From Powellomyces hirtus (lineage: Eukaryota; Chytridiomycota; Chytridiomycetes; Spizellomycetales; Powellomycetaceae): DNA of 64,000 nt. Position 1 is the stretch's first letter. Each line of letters starts with the position of its first letter. A model generated the notes under the pieces. The model was not told the origin of the DNA and searched no databases. It saw only the letters and a list, made by a program, of their open reading frames with translations. A program made the translations under genes and the position numbers. The stretch lies in the NCBI GenBank assembly GCA_025526995.1, contig JAHLKG010000020.1, positions 496,001-560,000 of the forward strand, in the 5' to 3' direction. Positions 10,017-20,537 of the stretch are shown here, in pieces.

Positions 10017-11618
10017 ATGGTTCGCGTGTCTGCTCTCTCTGCCGTCGTCCTGCTCGCTGCTGGCGCTATGGCTCGCCCCGCTCCCATGCCTCAGGGAGTC
10101 GGCGATGCCTTGGAGTTGGTCACGGACACCCCCGCCATGCCCGGCGCCGGCGACATTCCCGCCATGCCGCCCACCCCCTCCCCTTCCCCCGACGGTCCCC
10201 CTTCCACCGACGGTCCCTACGACGCTGACCCCGAGGATGAGCCCAAGAAGGATGAGCCCAAAAAGGATGAGCCCAAGAAGGATGAGCCCAAGAAGGATGA
10301 GCCCAAGAAGGATGAGCCCAAGAAGGATGAGCCCAAGAAGGATGAGCCCAAGAAGGATGAGCCCAAGAAGGACGAACCCAAGGAGACTGACGCACCGAGG
10401 CCCGACGACAAGCCCAAGTACCCCACTCAGCCTAAGCCCACCGAGGAACCCAAGCCCACCGAGGAACCCAAGCCCACCGAGGAACCCAAGCCCACCGAGG
10501 AACCCAAGCCCACCGAGGAACCCAAGCCCACCGAGGAACCCAAGCCTACCGAAGTGCCCACTCCCAGCTCCACCGCCGAGCCCGTCCCTGAGCCCACCCA
10601 GCCCGGCAAGCCTGGCTACCCCACCAAGCCCAGCGAGGAGCCCACTCCCAGCTCCACCGCTGAGCCCGTTCCTGAGCCCACCCAGCCCGGCAAGCCTGGT
10701 TACCCCACCAAGCCCAGCGAGGAGCCCACTCCCAGCTCCACCGCCGAGCCCGTCCCTGAGCCCACCCAGCCCGGCAAGCCTGGTTACCCCACCCAGCCGG
10801 AGGAGACTGTGATCGAGGTGACCGAGACCGAGACCGAGATCTACGGTTATCCCACCGAGGTTCCCAACCCCACGGAAGTACCCAACCCTACCGAGGTTCC
10901 CGAGGTCACCCCCGAGCCCACCTACCCCGGAACCCCCGAGGCTACCGAGACCGCTTCCCCCGAGCCCGAGACCCCCGGCGGTGAGGAGGAAGAGTGCGAC
11001 GAGGATGAGGAGGAAGAGGAGGAGGAAGAGTGCGACGAGGACGAGGAGGAAGAGGAGGAGGAAGAGTGCGACGAGGAGCCATCTCTCACCGTCGTTCCTC
11101 CCACTGCCACCGAGACTGTCGAGCCCGTCCCCGAACCCACCGAGTCTTGCACCGAGACTGCCGAGCCCGTCCCTGAGCCTACCGAGCCTTGCACCGAGAC
11201 TGCTGAACCCGTGCCTGAGCCCACCTCTACTCCTTGCGAGACCGAGACCGCTGAGCCCGTGCCTGAGCCCACCTCTACTCCTTGCGAGACCGAGACCGCC
11301 GAGCCCGTGCCTGAGCACTCTTCTACTCCCTGCCCGGAGACCGAGACTGTCGAGCCCGTGCCCACCTCTACTCCTTGCCCAGAGACCGAGACCATCTTGC
11401 CCATCGCCACCCCTAACCCTGAGGTTCCCGTCGCATACGCCACCACCAAGCCGGTGCCCAAGTACAGGACCACCTGGATCTCCACCAAGCCCACTGGCAC
11501 CCCCAACCCTGACGACGAGCCCTTGATCATCGACTCTGGTGCTCGCCCCCTGATGTCCACCAACGGCGCCCTCGTCACCGTCGGAGCCGTCCTGGCCGCC
11601 GCTGTCGCCTTCCTCTAA
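10017..11618 (+). CDS. GPI-anchored, Pro/Thr/Glu-rich tandem-repeat wall protein
   Basis: This is an intronless 533-residue frame. Residues 1-19 form a signal peptide (MVRVSALSAVVLLAAGAMA). The body is almost wholly repeats: about ten KDEP units (Lys-rich), seven EPKPTE units, three 28-residue Pro/Ser/Thr units, a Cys-punctuated poly-Glu block (about residues 322-357), and Thr/Glu/Pro/Cys units (TAEPVPEPTSTPC). The C-terminus has a small-residue site (Ser-Gly-Ala or Ser-Thr-Asn-Gly) followed by a hydrophobic tail (ALVTVGAVLAAAVAFL), the usual GPI-attachment signal. Such proteins are O-mannosylated and linked to plasma membrane or wall glucan. Codon use is strongly biased to C-ending codons, suggesting high expression. 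The opposite strand is open for 665 codons purely as a by-product of the repeats. The exact role (adhesin, wall stalk or cation binding) is unknown. Confidence 0.85.
   Translation: MVRVSALSAVVLLAAGAMARPAPMPQGVGDALELVTDTPAMPGAGDIPAMPPTPSPSPDGPPSTDGPYDADPEDEPKKDEPKKDEPKKDEPKKDEPKKDEPKKDEPKKDEPKKDEPKKDEPKETDAPRPDDKPKYPTQPKPTEEPKPTEEPKPTEEPKPTEEPKPTEEPKPTEEPKPTEVPTPSSTAEPVPEPTQPGKPGYPTKPSEEPTPSSTAEPVPEPTQPGKPGYPTKPSEEPTPSSTAEPVPEPTQPGKPGYPTQPEETVIEVTETETEIYGYPTEVPNPTEVPNPTEVPEVTPEPTYPGTPEATETASPEPETPGGEEEECDEDEEEEEEEECDEDEEEEEEEECDEEPSLTVVPPTATETVEPVPEPTESCTETAEPVPEPTEPCTETAEPVPEPTSTPCETETAEPVPEPTSTPCETETAEPVPEHSSTPCPETETVEPVPTSTPCPETETILPIATPNPEVPVAYATTKPVPKYRTTWISTKPTGTPNPDDEPLIIDSGARPLMSTNGALVTVGAVLAAAVAFL
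10236..10383 (+). repeat. 15-bp coding tandem repeat (about 10 units, KDEPK)
   Basis: Near-identical 15 bp units (gatgagcccaagaag) encode a Lys/Asp/Glu/Pro pentapeptide in the wall protein. Units differ by only one or two bases, which suggests recent expansion by slippage or unequal exchange. Confidence 0.9.
10432..10551 (+). repeat. 18-bp coding tandem repeat (7 units, EPKPTE)
   Basis: Seven nearly identical 18 bp units (cccaccgaggaacccaag) encode PTEEPK hexapeptides. They directly follow the Lys-rich block of the same gene. Confidence 0.9.
10558..10800 (+). repeat. 84-bp coding tandem repeat (3 units)
   Basis: Three 28-codon units, each starting PTPSSTAEPVPEPTQPGKPG, are almost identical at DNA level. 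They differ only at silent sites and in a final Lys-to-Gln change. Confidence 0.9.
10980..11080 (+). repeat. acidic Glu/Cys repeat block
   Basis: An ECDED-plus-poly-Glu unit of about 12 codons occurs in tandem, giving Cys residues evenly spaced in a run of Glu. This is unusual in a GPI protein and suggests metal binding or disulphide cross-linking. Confidence 0.8.
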
Positions 11619-12547
11619 GCTCAACCAGTTAGAGAAAAAGAACGACATCCTCGACCTCTTTTTGTTTACAGTGGGTCTATCGCTCTCGCGATGGCATCCC
11701 ATTTCCATATAGCGTTTTGTGTGTGAGCGTTTCTGCATGGAGTCTACCCCCCATTCATACATCATTTTCTCCTTGATAAGAATAAATTTACAGTTACTGA
11801 AAGCGCTGGCCGCTTCCCTTTAATTATTTCTGGCTGTCTTTCCTTTTTGTTTTCTGTTTCTTGTTCTTGGAATAAATCAAGCTGTCCAACATTATTGATT
11901 GTAATCTGCGCAATTCTCACAGACATCATCGATGCAATACGGACCCCTCGAATCGACATGTTCTTGCCTTCAACGTTGCCCAACTTGCGGCCCGTTTTCG
12001 TTGTACGTTCCACCGGATCCGTGGCATTCCAACCATTCACCTGCTGACTCGGCGTTGCACAGCCCAACCTACCGTGACCATTCCCAACAGAGGATCAACT
12101 TTTTTCCTTCCTTGTGCTTGCTCAAATTTCTTCGCGGAGGGAGATCCCGATTCCCCGATCACCCCCTCAACACTCGCATGTCACAAATTTCTGCCTGATG
12201 GCCGCAGTCACGCGCTCCCTCCAGCCGAACACGTGAATTGTCACGTGATTGCTAAACACGTAAGCATTGCTAGGTCGATCAATTGCCCAAACTCCGCTCA
12301 CTGCTGCACGAACAAAGCAAACACGTCGTTTGTTCATTTTAAACTTCGTGGTTATTCCGCGGGATGAAGACACGTTTCTGCTGCAAGCCTTCTCCATCCT
12401 AACATGATTATGTATGCGCTTTGTTAGCAATGAAGCTTCCATTCCTTCTGTATGTTGCGTAGCTTCTGGTGAGGTCAGAGAATTGGCGTCTCCTTCTGCC
12501 AATATTGTCAAATTCTCTCATCAACACACCTTGCACAATTTCTCCTC
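11619..12547. other. intergenic spacer
   Basis: A T-rich 3' region follows the wall-protein gene. No gene is supported before the MscS start at 12548. The minus frame at 11762-12067 has no recognisable features. Confidence 0.5.
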
Positions 12548-15500
12548 ATGTCCGACCCAGTACGTGCACCACCACAAAATGCATACAGCACCCCGCCACC
12601 AATCTCCCCATCCACGCATCCACAGCCAGGGGTAACGTCCTTATCCACACAACCTCGTCCCGCTGCCCGCGCTCAACGTGAGCCCCTCTCAGTCCGCGTC
12701 AGCACAACGCAACATCCACCGATATCCAATGCGGGGTCCTCGCCCCCGCGCTACTCCCCACCATCAGATTCCCCTGCGCAAACGGGGGCTGTGACGGCGG
12801 CTGCGGGCGTTGGAGAGGAAGACTTTGATTGGTTGGGAGTGGACGCGGGTGGGAATACTGGACCGGCTGTGGAGGATGATGTAAAGGAATACCAGGTTGG
12901 TGGCAGAAGACGAATTCTGATCACATGGTGCGGGCTGTCTATTGGAATGTTAATTCAGACGGCGGGTTTAGGCTACGGGACTCTTTGGATTCGACTGTTG
13001 CTACCTCCCCGGTTGGGCTCGCTTCGGGATCTACATGTGCGCGGGCTTGGCTTTGCCTGCCTTGGCCGCACTCATCAGCTACCTCCTCATTCATAGGCCA
13101 GGAGGTAATGTCAACGCATGCACTGTAATCGTGTTATCTCGGGCAATTGATAGGACTGTACCATTGCAGATCCCAACATTTTTGCCCAAATCAATGTTGA
13201 GGAGACGTTGACGCTTAGTACTGAGATTGCGCGATGGTACAAACCAAGTAGCGGTCGTGCTGCAATGAGGCGCAAAAGCGCGTGGACTGATGAACTTGTT
13301 GATGCGTACGTCTAGGTCGTTCTGGCTCGCCTCGGTATGGGGCGCGTGGGTTGTGCTGTGGTACTTCCTAGATGGTAGGGACGGATGGGATGCTCAGCAA
13401 CGTTTTTCTGTTTAGTCTCACTGATGCATTGGCCCACCAGCACTACCATATCTCATAGTCGTCCTCCTGAGCACCCTCTTCGGCGGATATAGCGAGCGGG
13501 TTAGGAGTCGTCTCGAGGTACATCTCCTCTACAGCGCTCTTCTATCACATCCGTTCCACTCACGCACTCCTTCTCCGCTCTAGTACATGGTCTCCGTCAA
13601 AATCTACCTCACCATCACCTGCTGGACCATCCTCTCCGTCGTCTCCTACGGCTTGCTCTTCAACCAGATGAACCAAGTCAATTACTGGCTTGTTGTGTTT
13701 CACGTCATCGTCACTGGAATGGTCTGGTCCATTTGCCTGCTGGTACATAAATTGCTGTTGCAGGTTATTGGTAAGTTCGTTGTCGTGTTGTGTAGCTCTG
13801 GTGATTGGGGTTGGAGAGGATGACTAATGATGAGTGCTCTTGCGATGCAGCTGTCAAGTTCCACAGAATTGCGTATAAGGATCGGATTGCAGACTCTAAG
13901 CGTAATATGCGAAGTATGCTGTGAACTCTACCAGATGCTTCCCTCACCGATTTCCCGTACTAACGCTCATTTCTGCAAACGCACCTCACCCTAGTTCTCG
14001 ACATGCTCAAAAAGTCCGCCAGAGCCCCACAACCGCGCGCCACCAGCGAATTCTTTATCCCCGCCGACTCACCCGAGCATCAGAACGCCTCCAACAAAGG
14101 CTCCCCGACCCGCTTCGGTCTCGGAAACATGGCCTCCCTCCGCACCTTCACATCCACACCGGACTCACCGACGAAACTACAGAAGAAGGACAAGGAGAGA
14201 GATTCGCTGGGATCAAGACAAGATTTGATTTCGGCGCCGCAGAAACAAAAACTGCCGGAGATGCAGCAGCAACAACAGCTACAGCAACAGCAGCAAACCC
14301 ATGAGGACGTGATTGAGTTGGCCAGTGGGGTGGTTCCGCTCAGAGTCTCGGATGGCGACATAGTGGATGCCAAGCATATGCATAAACATCGCCTGCATCA
14401 TCGATATCGTCATGACCACCACCAACAACAGGACCAACAACCACATCATCATCACCCGCAGACCCGCAAATTTTGGAGAAACCTCCTCAAGCGCCGAGCT
14501 CAACAAGCCGCTGAAGCCCGCGACGATCTCGATATGGATGCCTTGGGCTCCGAGAGTGATTCAGAAAGCGAGTCGTCTGATCTTGGATTATCCAATCTCG
14601 ATTTGACCCAAGACCGCCATCAACAACAACAGCAACAGCAGCAACAACAGCAACAACAACAGCAACAGCAACAGCAACAAGAGCAAGAGCAAGACCAACA
14701 GCAACATCTAGGCGTCCCACCGTGCAACAGCGAGCAGGATGAATACCAGGCAGACGCCAACAACACTCCAACTCCAACCGCCGGCACTTCAGAAGAAATC
14801 GTCAAATCCTCCAACCTCCATCCCGACGAAGGCACCTCCGCAGGGACCCCATTCCACAGCCGGCACTCCACCACCAACCTCCCACACCCGCTCTCCCGGC
14901 ACATATCCCGCTCCAGCACACATAGAACCCACAAACGCCCGCCATCCCTCTACGCCCAAAGCATCGATCAACTGCCCCGCACAACAACTACCCTCCGCCA
15001 ATCATCCATGATTCGTCCCCGGTCCCGCCGTGGCTCCCGTGTTCGTGAACCCGAAGCGCTCATCGACGCACCGGATGCCACGACCAGTCTGGGAAATTTA
15101 TCAGTTGCGCCGATGACCATCAAGGCGCCGGTGTCAGGACTCACGGATTTGAGTGGGCGGACGTATATTAAGGAATTGCAGAAAATGGATATTACGTCAC
15201 ATATACAGGCTGGAAAGTTGGCAAAGAAGATCTTCATGGGAATGGGCGGCAATGAGAAGGGCTGCTTGACTTTGGATGATTTCATGCGGTAAGTAAGGGA
15301 CTCACTGCTTGCTGTTGGAAGCACCCTCTCACCTCAATATCCCACTCAGGAGCTTCCCGAGCGCTACCCACGCCGCCGAAGCGTTCAGCGTGCTCGACCA
15401 AGACGGCAACGGATCCATCACCCGCCGCGAAGTCAAAGAATGTGTTATCGGCATGTACCGCGAGCGTCGCGGCCTGTTCCGGGCCATGCGAGATCTGTCC

Positions 15501-17014
15501 CAGGCGCTTGGGAAGCTAAACACGTACGTCCCTTGATATCATTGTTGGTTGTAAATTACCACTAGCTCACAGCATGAGTCATCGGATAGGTTCTTTTTCT
15601 TTGTGGATGGCTTTGTTACGTTCTGTATTGCTTTGCCGGTACGTTCACTCTGAAACTCTCGCCCCTTGTTCCAGGCTAACCATGCCATCATCTCTATCAA
15701 GATTTTCGGCATCTCACTCACAGCGATGCTTCCGTTCACGAGTTTCATCCTGGCGCTGAGTTTCGTGTTTGGTAAGGCGACGAAAGTCCTGCGACTCGAC
15801 TGCCAGACCACGCAGACTTTGTCTCCAGCAGCTGATATTCTCTGCGCGTAACTCAGGCACGGCGGCACGCACGGCTTTTGAGTCCCTCCTGTTCCTCTTC
15901 GTAACGCACCCTTACGATGCCGGTTCGTTTCACACAGTCCTCAGCCTGCCTATATCCGTTTTACTGATGTTCATATGTTGTTACGCTCGGCTAGGCGACC
16001 GTGTCGTGATTGACTCACAAAACCTGTTGGTCGAAGAAGTTGGTGTTCTGACCACTGTGTTCAAGCGGATGGACGGGCAGCTGATCTATGCGCCGAACAG
16101 TACGTAATGGATGTCCTGTCTTTCCACCTGTTGATGCTCATATGTTTGATGTTTTGTTGATCACCTGTTCAGCTCTTGTCGCGACCAAGCTGATACACAA
16201 TTTGCGGCGCTCTGGAGATCAGGTATGATTTGGAACATCATTCTTCGCAGTTTCACGCCCGCACACTTAAATTCACTCACCAATTCTCGATCATTCTACG
16301 AATAGTCGGAGTGCATCGAAATCCAGCTTGGTAAGATAGGAAGATACCTCCCCACCCCCTTTACCCTACATCAACAAGAGAACTGACCCACCTCGTGTTT
16401 TCATCTAGATTTCACGACACCTGAAGAGAAATTGCGGCAACTACGCGAACGACTCGTAGACTACGTCAAATCCGAGCCCCGCGAATTCGTCGGTGCTTGC
16501 GACGTTCACATCGCTGATATCGAGAACGTGAATAAGTTGAAGCTGAATGTCATTTTGAAACACAAGGGAAATTGGTCAGTACTTTGTGGCATCATGACTC
16601 CGCTCAGATTCTGAAGGCGCCTATACTCAATACCTGGTTGTTGTTTTTTTGTATTGTGGGCATCAACAGGCAGGACGGGTCGAAACGATGGGGTCGTCGC
16701 ACAATGGTATACAATTCTCATGAAGTAACATTAACGAGTCAATCCCTAACACTCTTGCTTCTCTCCTGCAGTTCATGTACGCCTTAAAACATCACCTCAC
16801 AGAACTCGAGATCAGATACCTGACACCACCACAACACAAAGTCGACGGATCGACAGGAGTCACAGTATCGGCTGGATCCACTGCCGCCAGCGTCCCCGGC
16901 ACCAGTAACAACAATGTGAGCGTGCCGGCGCTGACATTCGACCCAGCGCCAAGTGACAAAATGGCCAGCGCCGCGGCTGTGCAAACTTTTGCGGCCGGAA
17001 TGGCGATCATGTAG
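12548..17014 (+). CDS. MscS-type mechanosensitive channel with EF-hand (fungal Msy family)
   Basis: Eighteen exons join with all phases consistent to 1087 residues. The exons are 12548-12895, 12972-13104, 13170-13236, 13316-13374, 13441-13517, 13584-13770, 13851-13913, 13995-15288, 15350-15523, 15566-15638, 15675-15771, 15857-15922, 15995-16099, 16173-16222, 16306-16330, 16409-16574, 16670-16706 and 16772-17014. The order is a Pro/Ser-rich cytosolic N-terminus, four TM helices (about residues 130-300), and a long low-complexity loop with a 20-Gln run. An EF-hand follows (DQDGNGSITRREV, about residues 760-772), then two TM helices forming the pore and the MscS beta domain (FVTHPYDAGDRVVIDSQNLL). 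By family knowledge it gates ion flux under membrane tension, tuned by Ca2+, in ER or plasma membrane. The loop of about 430 residues is longer than in yeast homologues. The first intron (12896-12971) is the least certain. Confidence 0.9.
14621..14680 (+). repeat. CAA/CAG microsatellite coding for 20 Gln
   Basis: An in-frame, mixed CAA/CAG tract lies in exon 8 of the MscS-like gene. It is flanked by further Gln/Glu/His-rich sequence, with shorter Gln runs at 14263-14297. The interrupted codon pattern argues for selection on the peptide as well as slippage. Confidence 0.95.
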
Positions 17015-17248
17015 AGGGTTGGGAATGCCGATGCAAGACAGTACATATATGCATTTAAGCCGCCGTAACGGAGATGTATTGTTAGGTGCACATGCGCTGG
17101 GTAGTAAGATACATAGGGAACGGGATACGGATGATTTGCCGAACGTATTCTACTTCGGGCCCTCTCTTCCCACCACTCCATAGGCTTGGTCGAGCACGGC
17201 TTTCGGGCTTGGGAACCGCCAAATTGGCAGGCTGAGGTGCAGAGGCTA

Positions 17249-17732
17249 CTAGCTCAACGTTGAACGCTTCAATCGTGGCGGGGGCCGTCCACATGGTGTA
17301 TTCCTGACGGATGCAGCAGCAGTTCCAGTGGTCATTGCAGTTGTTCTTGTACCGCTTCCTGACTTTTCGAGCTTGGCAAAGGCTTTGGAGGCGAGAGGAT
17401 CAATAGCGCCGTTGTGTTTGACGACATATTCGGGGGCGCCGCGGCACTGTGGGATGAAAATGGATGGCAATTGTGTAAATCATAGCAATGCCTACCGCAG
17501 TGTCTACACCCTTCTTGGTCGAAGCAAAAGGACGGCAGTTTTGCGGAAACTCTACAAAGTAGCGAGGCCAGACACTTTAAAATACTTGAGTGGTCAAGAT
17601 GAGGCGAGTGAGAGTCAGGTTGCTGGATTCTATGGAGAGGAGACCTTCAATATTCACATTTGCGGTGCGGGGATTTGGGTGTTGGGTCGTGACATAATAT
17701 GTTTGGCCGTCGATGCACAATCCCGCCATGGG
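17249..17732 (-). CDS. possible hypothetical gene, boundaries unresolved
   Basis: On the minus strand, an ATG-led stretch (17732 to about 17570) reads MAGLCIDGQTYYVTTQHPNP and onward, ending at a GTATTT donor. After an AG at about 17450 comes an in-phase exon (CRGAPEYVVKHNGAIDPLAS) that runs to a stop at 17249. A second frame of the last exon (CNDHWNCCCIRQEYTMW) is also protein-like and Cys-rich. An upstream piece near 17820-18015 may belong to it. Composition hints at an extracellular protein, but I recognise no family. A 158-codon plus-strand frame (17328-17804) overlaps and cannot be ruled out. Confidence 0.3.
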
Positions 17733-17814
17733 CAGTGGCGCCAAGATCGCCGGCGTTCAGGACCCAGCTGCAGCATTTTACCCAGGCAGGATGTCACAGT
17801 CTAACTCATGCTTT

Positions 17815-20353
17815 TAATTTCTTGGAACAACCTGGCGGGGGAGAGTCACACTCGGATGTAACAGGTAGCAGCTCATGATGGGCGATCCGCCACAATATAA
17901 CCATGCTACCATGCTTTCTTTCTTGAAGCCTCGCCAGCCCTCCGCAAACCAGTCATCAGGTTTGTTCCGTGGAATAATATGTGAACAGAAAGCCAAAAGG
18001 GATAAGCTGAGCCGCAAACACTGTTAGTCATCAAGATCCATATCTCAACAGCATATTTGTAACTCTCTGTACTCACTGCTAGCGTAACACACTGTATACC
18101 TGGACGGCCTAACCTCCGGGCCGCAGCCTGACACCCCTGCGACGTGGGGGTTTCTCATAGTGTGCTGGCCATGCCGTGGCAGACGCGACGCCCGCCCGCT
18201 TACATAATCGTGCGGCGCAGCATATCGCACACTTTTCCTCAAATTTGCTTTCATGCTGTAACCTATGGAATCCGCGCTCTTTTATTCTTTTCTTTGTTGA
18301 AACCTTTCATGCGTTGGAAAGCCTCGCTGTCTCATCATCAGTCGAAAATGGACACGGATCTCCGTTGTCCAAAGCCCGGCCATGCGAATGTCAAATTTTG
18401 CTTCTAGTCTAGCCGCTTATTTTTTGTCTTGTAACAGTCAGACTTTCTCTTTGTTGGATGGGCGCGCTGCTAGTAAGATCCCATGAGGCTTTTACACAAA
18501 GCCCTCCATCGCGCTCATTCCTGACTCCCTGACTTCCGGAATCTGCTGCAAGACGTGGCATGCTTGCCAGTGGCCTCTCTATTTTGAATTCACTTCCGCA
18601 AACCCTGGTGGATTGTGGTTCACAGGAGAGTTTTCTCGGCCGAAGCGTAGCCCGGCTAGATGTACCAGTCATGTCCTTCCCACACACCTGACTTTGTCTG
18701 CGGCTGCAATTGAGTCGCAAAAGTTCTCAGGCGACAGATAGCCCACAAATCACGCTATGATAGTAAAGGGATGGTCTCGCGGAGTTCACGCAACGAAGTG
18801 GGACAACCTCTATCGCCGCTACATGTTCGCGCCAGAATGAGGTCACAAATATGAATGAAAGGTCCCGAGTAGTAGGCCGCGTAGGATATATGACGGCATT
18901 CTACGTTTCAGGCGTGTCTACAATCCCGGCAGAACCAAATTCGCCGCTGCGTCAGAGCAACATCCAATATGATTATTAACACTAACCCGAAATTGACTGA
19001 TGATTGGGGCATTTCTCGACGATGTCAAAGGTCCAAGTTATAAAGTCACATCGCGGGAGTGTCAGCTGCAGGCTACAGCGGCGCAGAGTGGCTGTAGTAG
19101 ACTCCGCCACCAATTCGTACCCCACAAGTTCAACACAAGATATCTCTCTATCCCTCGGCAAAAGACGGCAGAAGCTTACAATGGTGGGGGCGCGCCGGTA
19201 TCTCGCGTCTCCTCAGCCAACTTTTGCACAATTGCTTCCAAGTCGCACTAAAGGGTTGCGCCTCGTCCGCTCCTAAGTGGCACAAGTCCCACTCGGGCGA
19301 GCAGGGGTGATGACCCTGGGCTACAATAATACTATTGATACTACATACACCTTTGTTTAGAAGGAGCGGCTTGTCTGGTGGGGGGAAATCCTGCATTCAT
19401 GATTCAACGTCCCCTGTTTGCAGATCATTTGCCAATGGAGCGGGGGTCACCCGTGAATATCGATCGATACCACGCGTACAAAACGGAAGGCGAGAGCACA
19501 GGACGCGATATCAGCATTCAACACCGCATTGGCCACGTTATCTGTCAGTGCGAAATTCTCCTGCCCTGGTTTTGCGTGATTGCAAAATTGGGATGGTATC
19601 AGATATCTCTGGAATGCTGGCAATCATAGATAGCGCAATAGCGAGTCCTAAAACCAGGACCCATGATTTTGGGCGTTACCCCACGACGTCCTATTTGCCC
19701 ATTTAGGGATTTGGCGACTTTCCATGCCAAAAGTCTGCACCGGATAGGCTCCGCCTCTTGGTAAGGGGGGAGGTCAAGGAAGGCGTTTCTCGTCCCGTAA
19801 TTACGGCGGCCCTTCCCACCTTCACCGTTGAGTTGTATGGATATTATTATTGTGGCCCAAGCTGGGCGCAAAGGAGAGAATCATCATGTGCTCGGGCAAG
19901 CCAGAGCATTCCATCCTTCTGTGCTGCTTTGGCGTACCCTGTGATCGTTGAAGCTCCTCCTTTCTCTCCTTAAAGGATTAAAGTTTGAAGTGGGAGGGGA
20001 ACGGCTTGGCAAATTTACCGGCGAAATGTGGATGTTGGCGCGACGCGTCCGCGGAGGAACCAAGAAAGCGCGACTTCTGGTTGTTGGTATCTTTTGGGAC
20101 ACAATCACCACGTCTTTTTTTTTTTTTATATTTCCGGAACCACCAGCGGCTGCCCAGCCGTCGAAATTGCAGAGTGTTCGTTAGCCAGCGGGGATTGCGC
20201 CGCGACGCGCCTTCGATCACGTATCACGGCGGTGGAGCGCAAATCCTCCAATGAAAAATTTTTTGGGCGTTCGCTCGCCCTTGCGTTGGGCCTGGCATGG
20301 GCCCGCATCTCTTAGCGAGCAAATGGCCCGCCCTGAGGCGAAGGGTTGGATGC
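17815..20353. other. gene-poor stretch upstream of the peptide transporter
   Basis: About 2.5 kb with only short, motif-free frames on both strands. One minus frame near 17814-18017 has a hydrophobic N-terminal part but starts at TTG. I see no repeats, tRNA or transposon ends. It may hold a long regulatory region for the transporter or gene relics. Confidence 0.4.
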
Positions 20354-20360
20354 TATAAAG
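20354..20360 (+). promoter_or_regulatory. TATA box of the PTR2 transporter gene
   Basis: TATAAAG lies 178 bp before the start codon. It is followed by a long pyrimidine-rich stretch (about 20365-20450) with several C runs. This arrangement is common in highly expressed fungal genes, where the CT-rich block surrounds the transcription start. Confidence 0.6.
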
Positions 20361-20537
20361 ACCGCTCACCCCGCTCGCCCCCCCACTTTTCTCGTTAGTC
20401 CGAACACTCCCCCCCCTCCTCCTTCCCCTCTGTTACTTCCACCGCTGGTCGGTTCGGTTCTGTATCAGAAACACACATCGCTGGTCGAGACAATCTCTAG
20501 TTGATACTTCGTCACCACACTCCGTCAAGACTCCATC

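Noticed and set aside
10922..11578. 218-codon minus ORF with poly-Ser
   Set aside because: Antisense of the Glu-rich block of the wall protein.
9768..11765. 665-codon minus-strand ORF, Gly/Leu-rich repeats
   Set aside because: Exact antisense of the GPI repeat gene. Stops are absent because of the repeats and biased codons. The plus strand has signal peptide, GPI signal and sensible repeats.
13304..13320. Apparent frame break in the MscS gene
   Set aside because: Explained by a 79-nt intron (13237-13315) whose removal restores a Trp codon and continues the TM helix.
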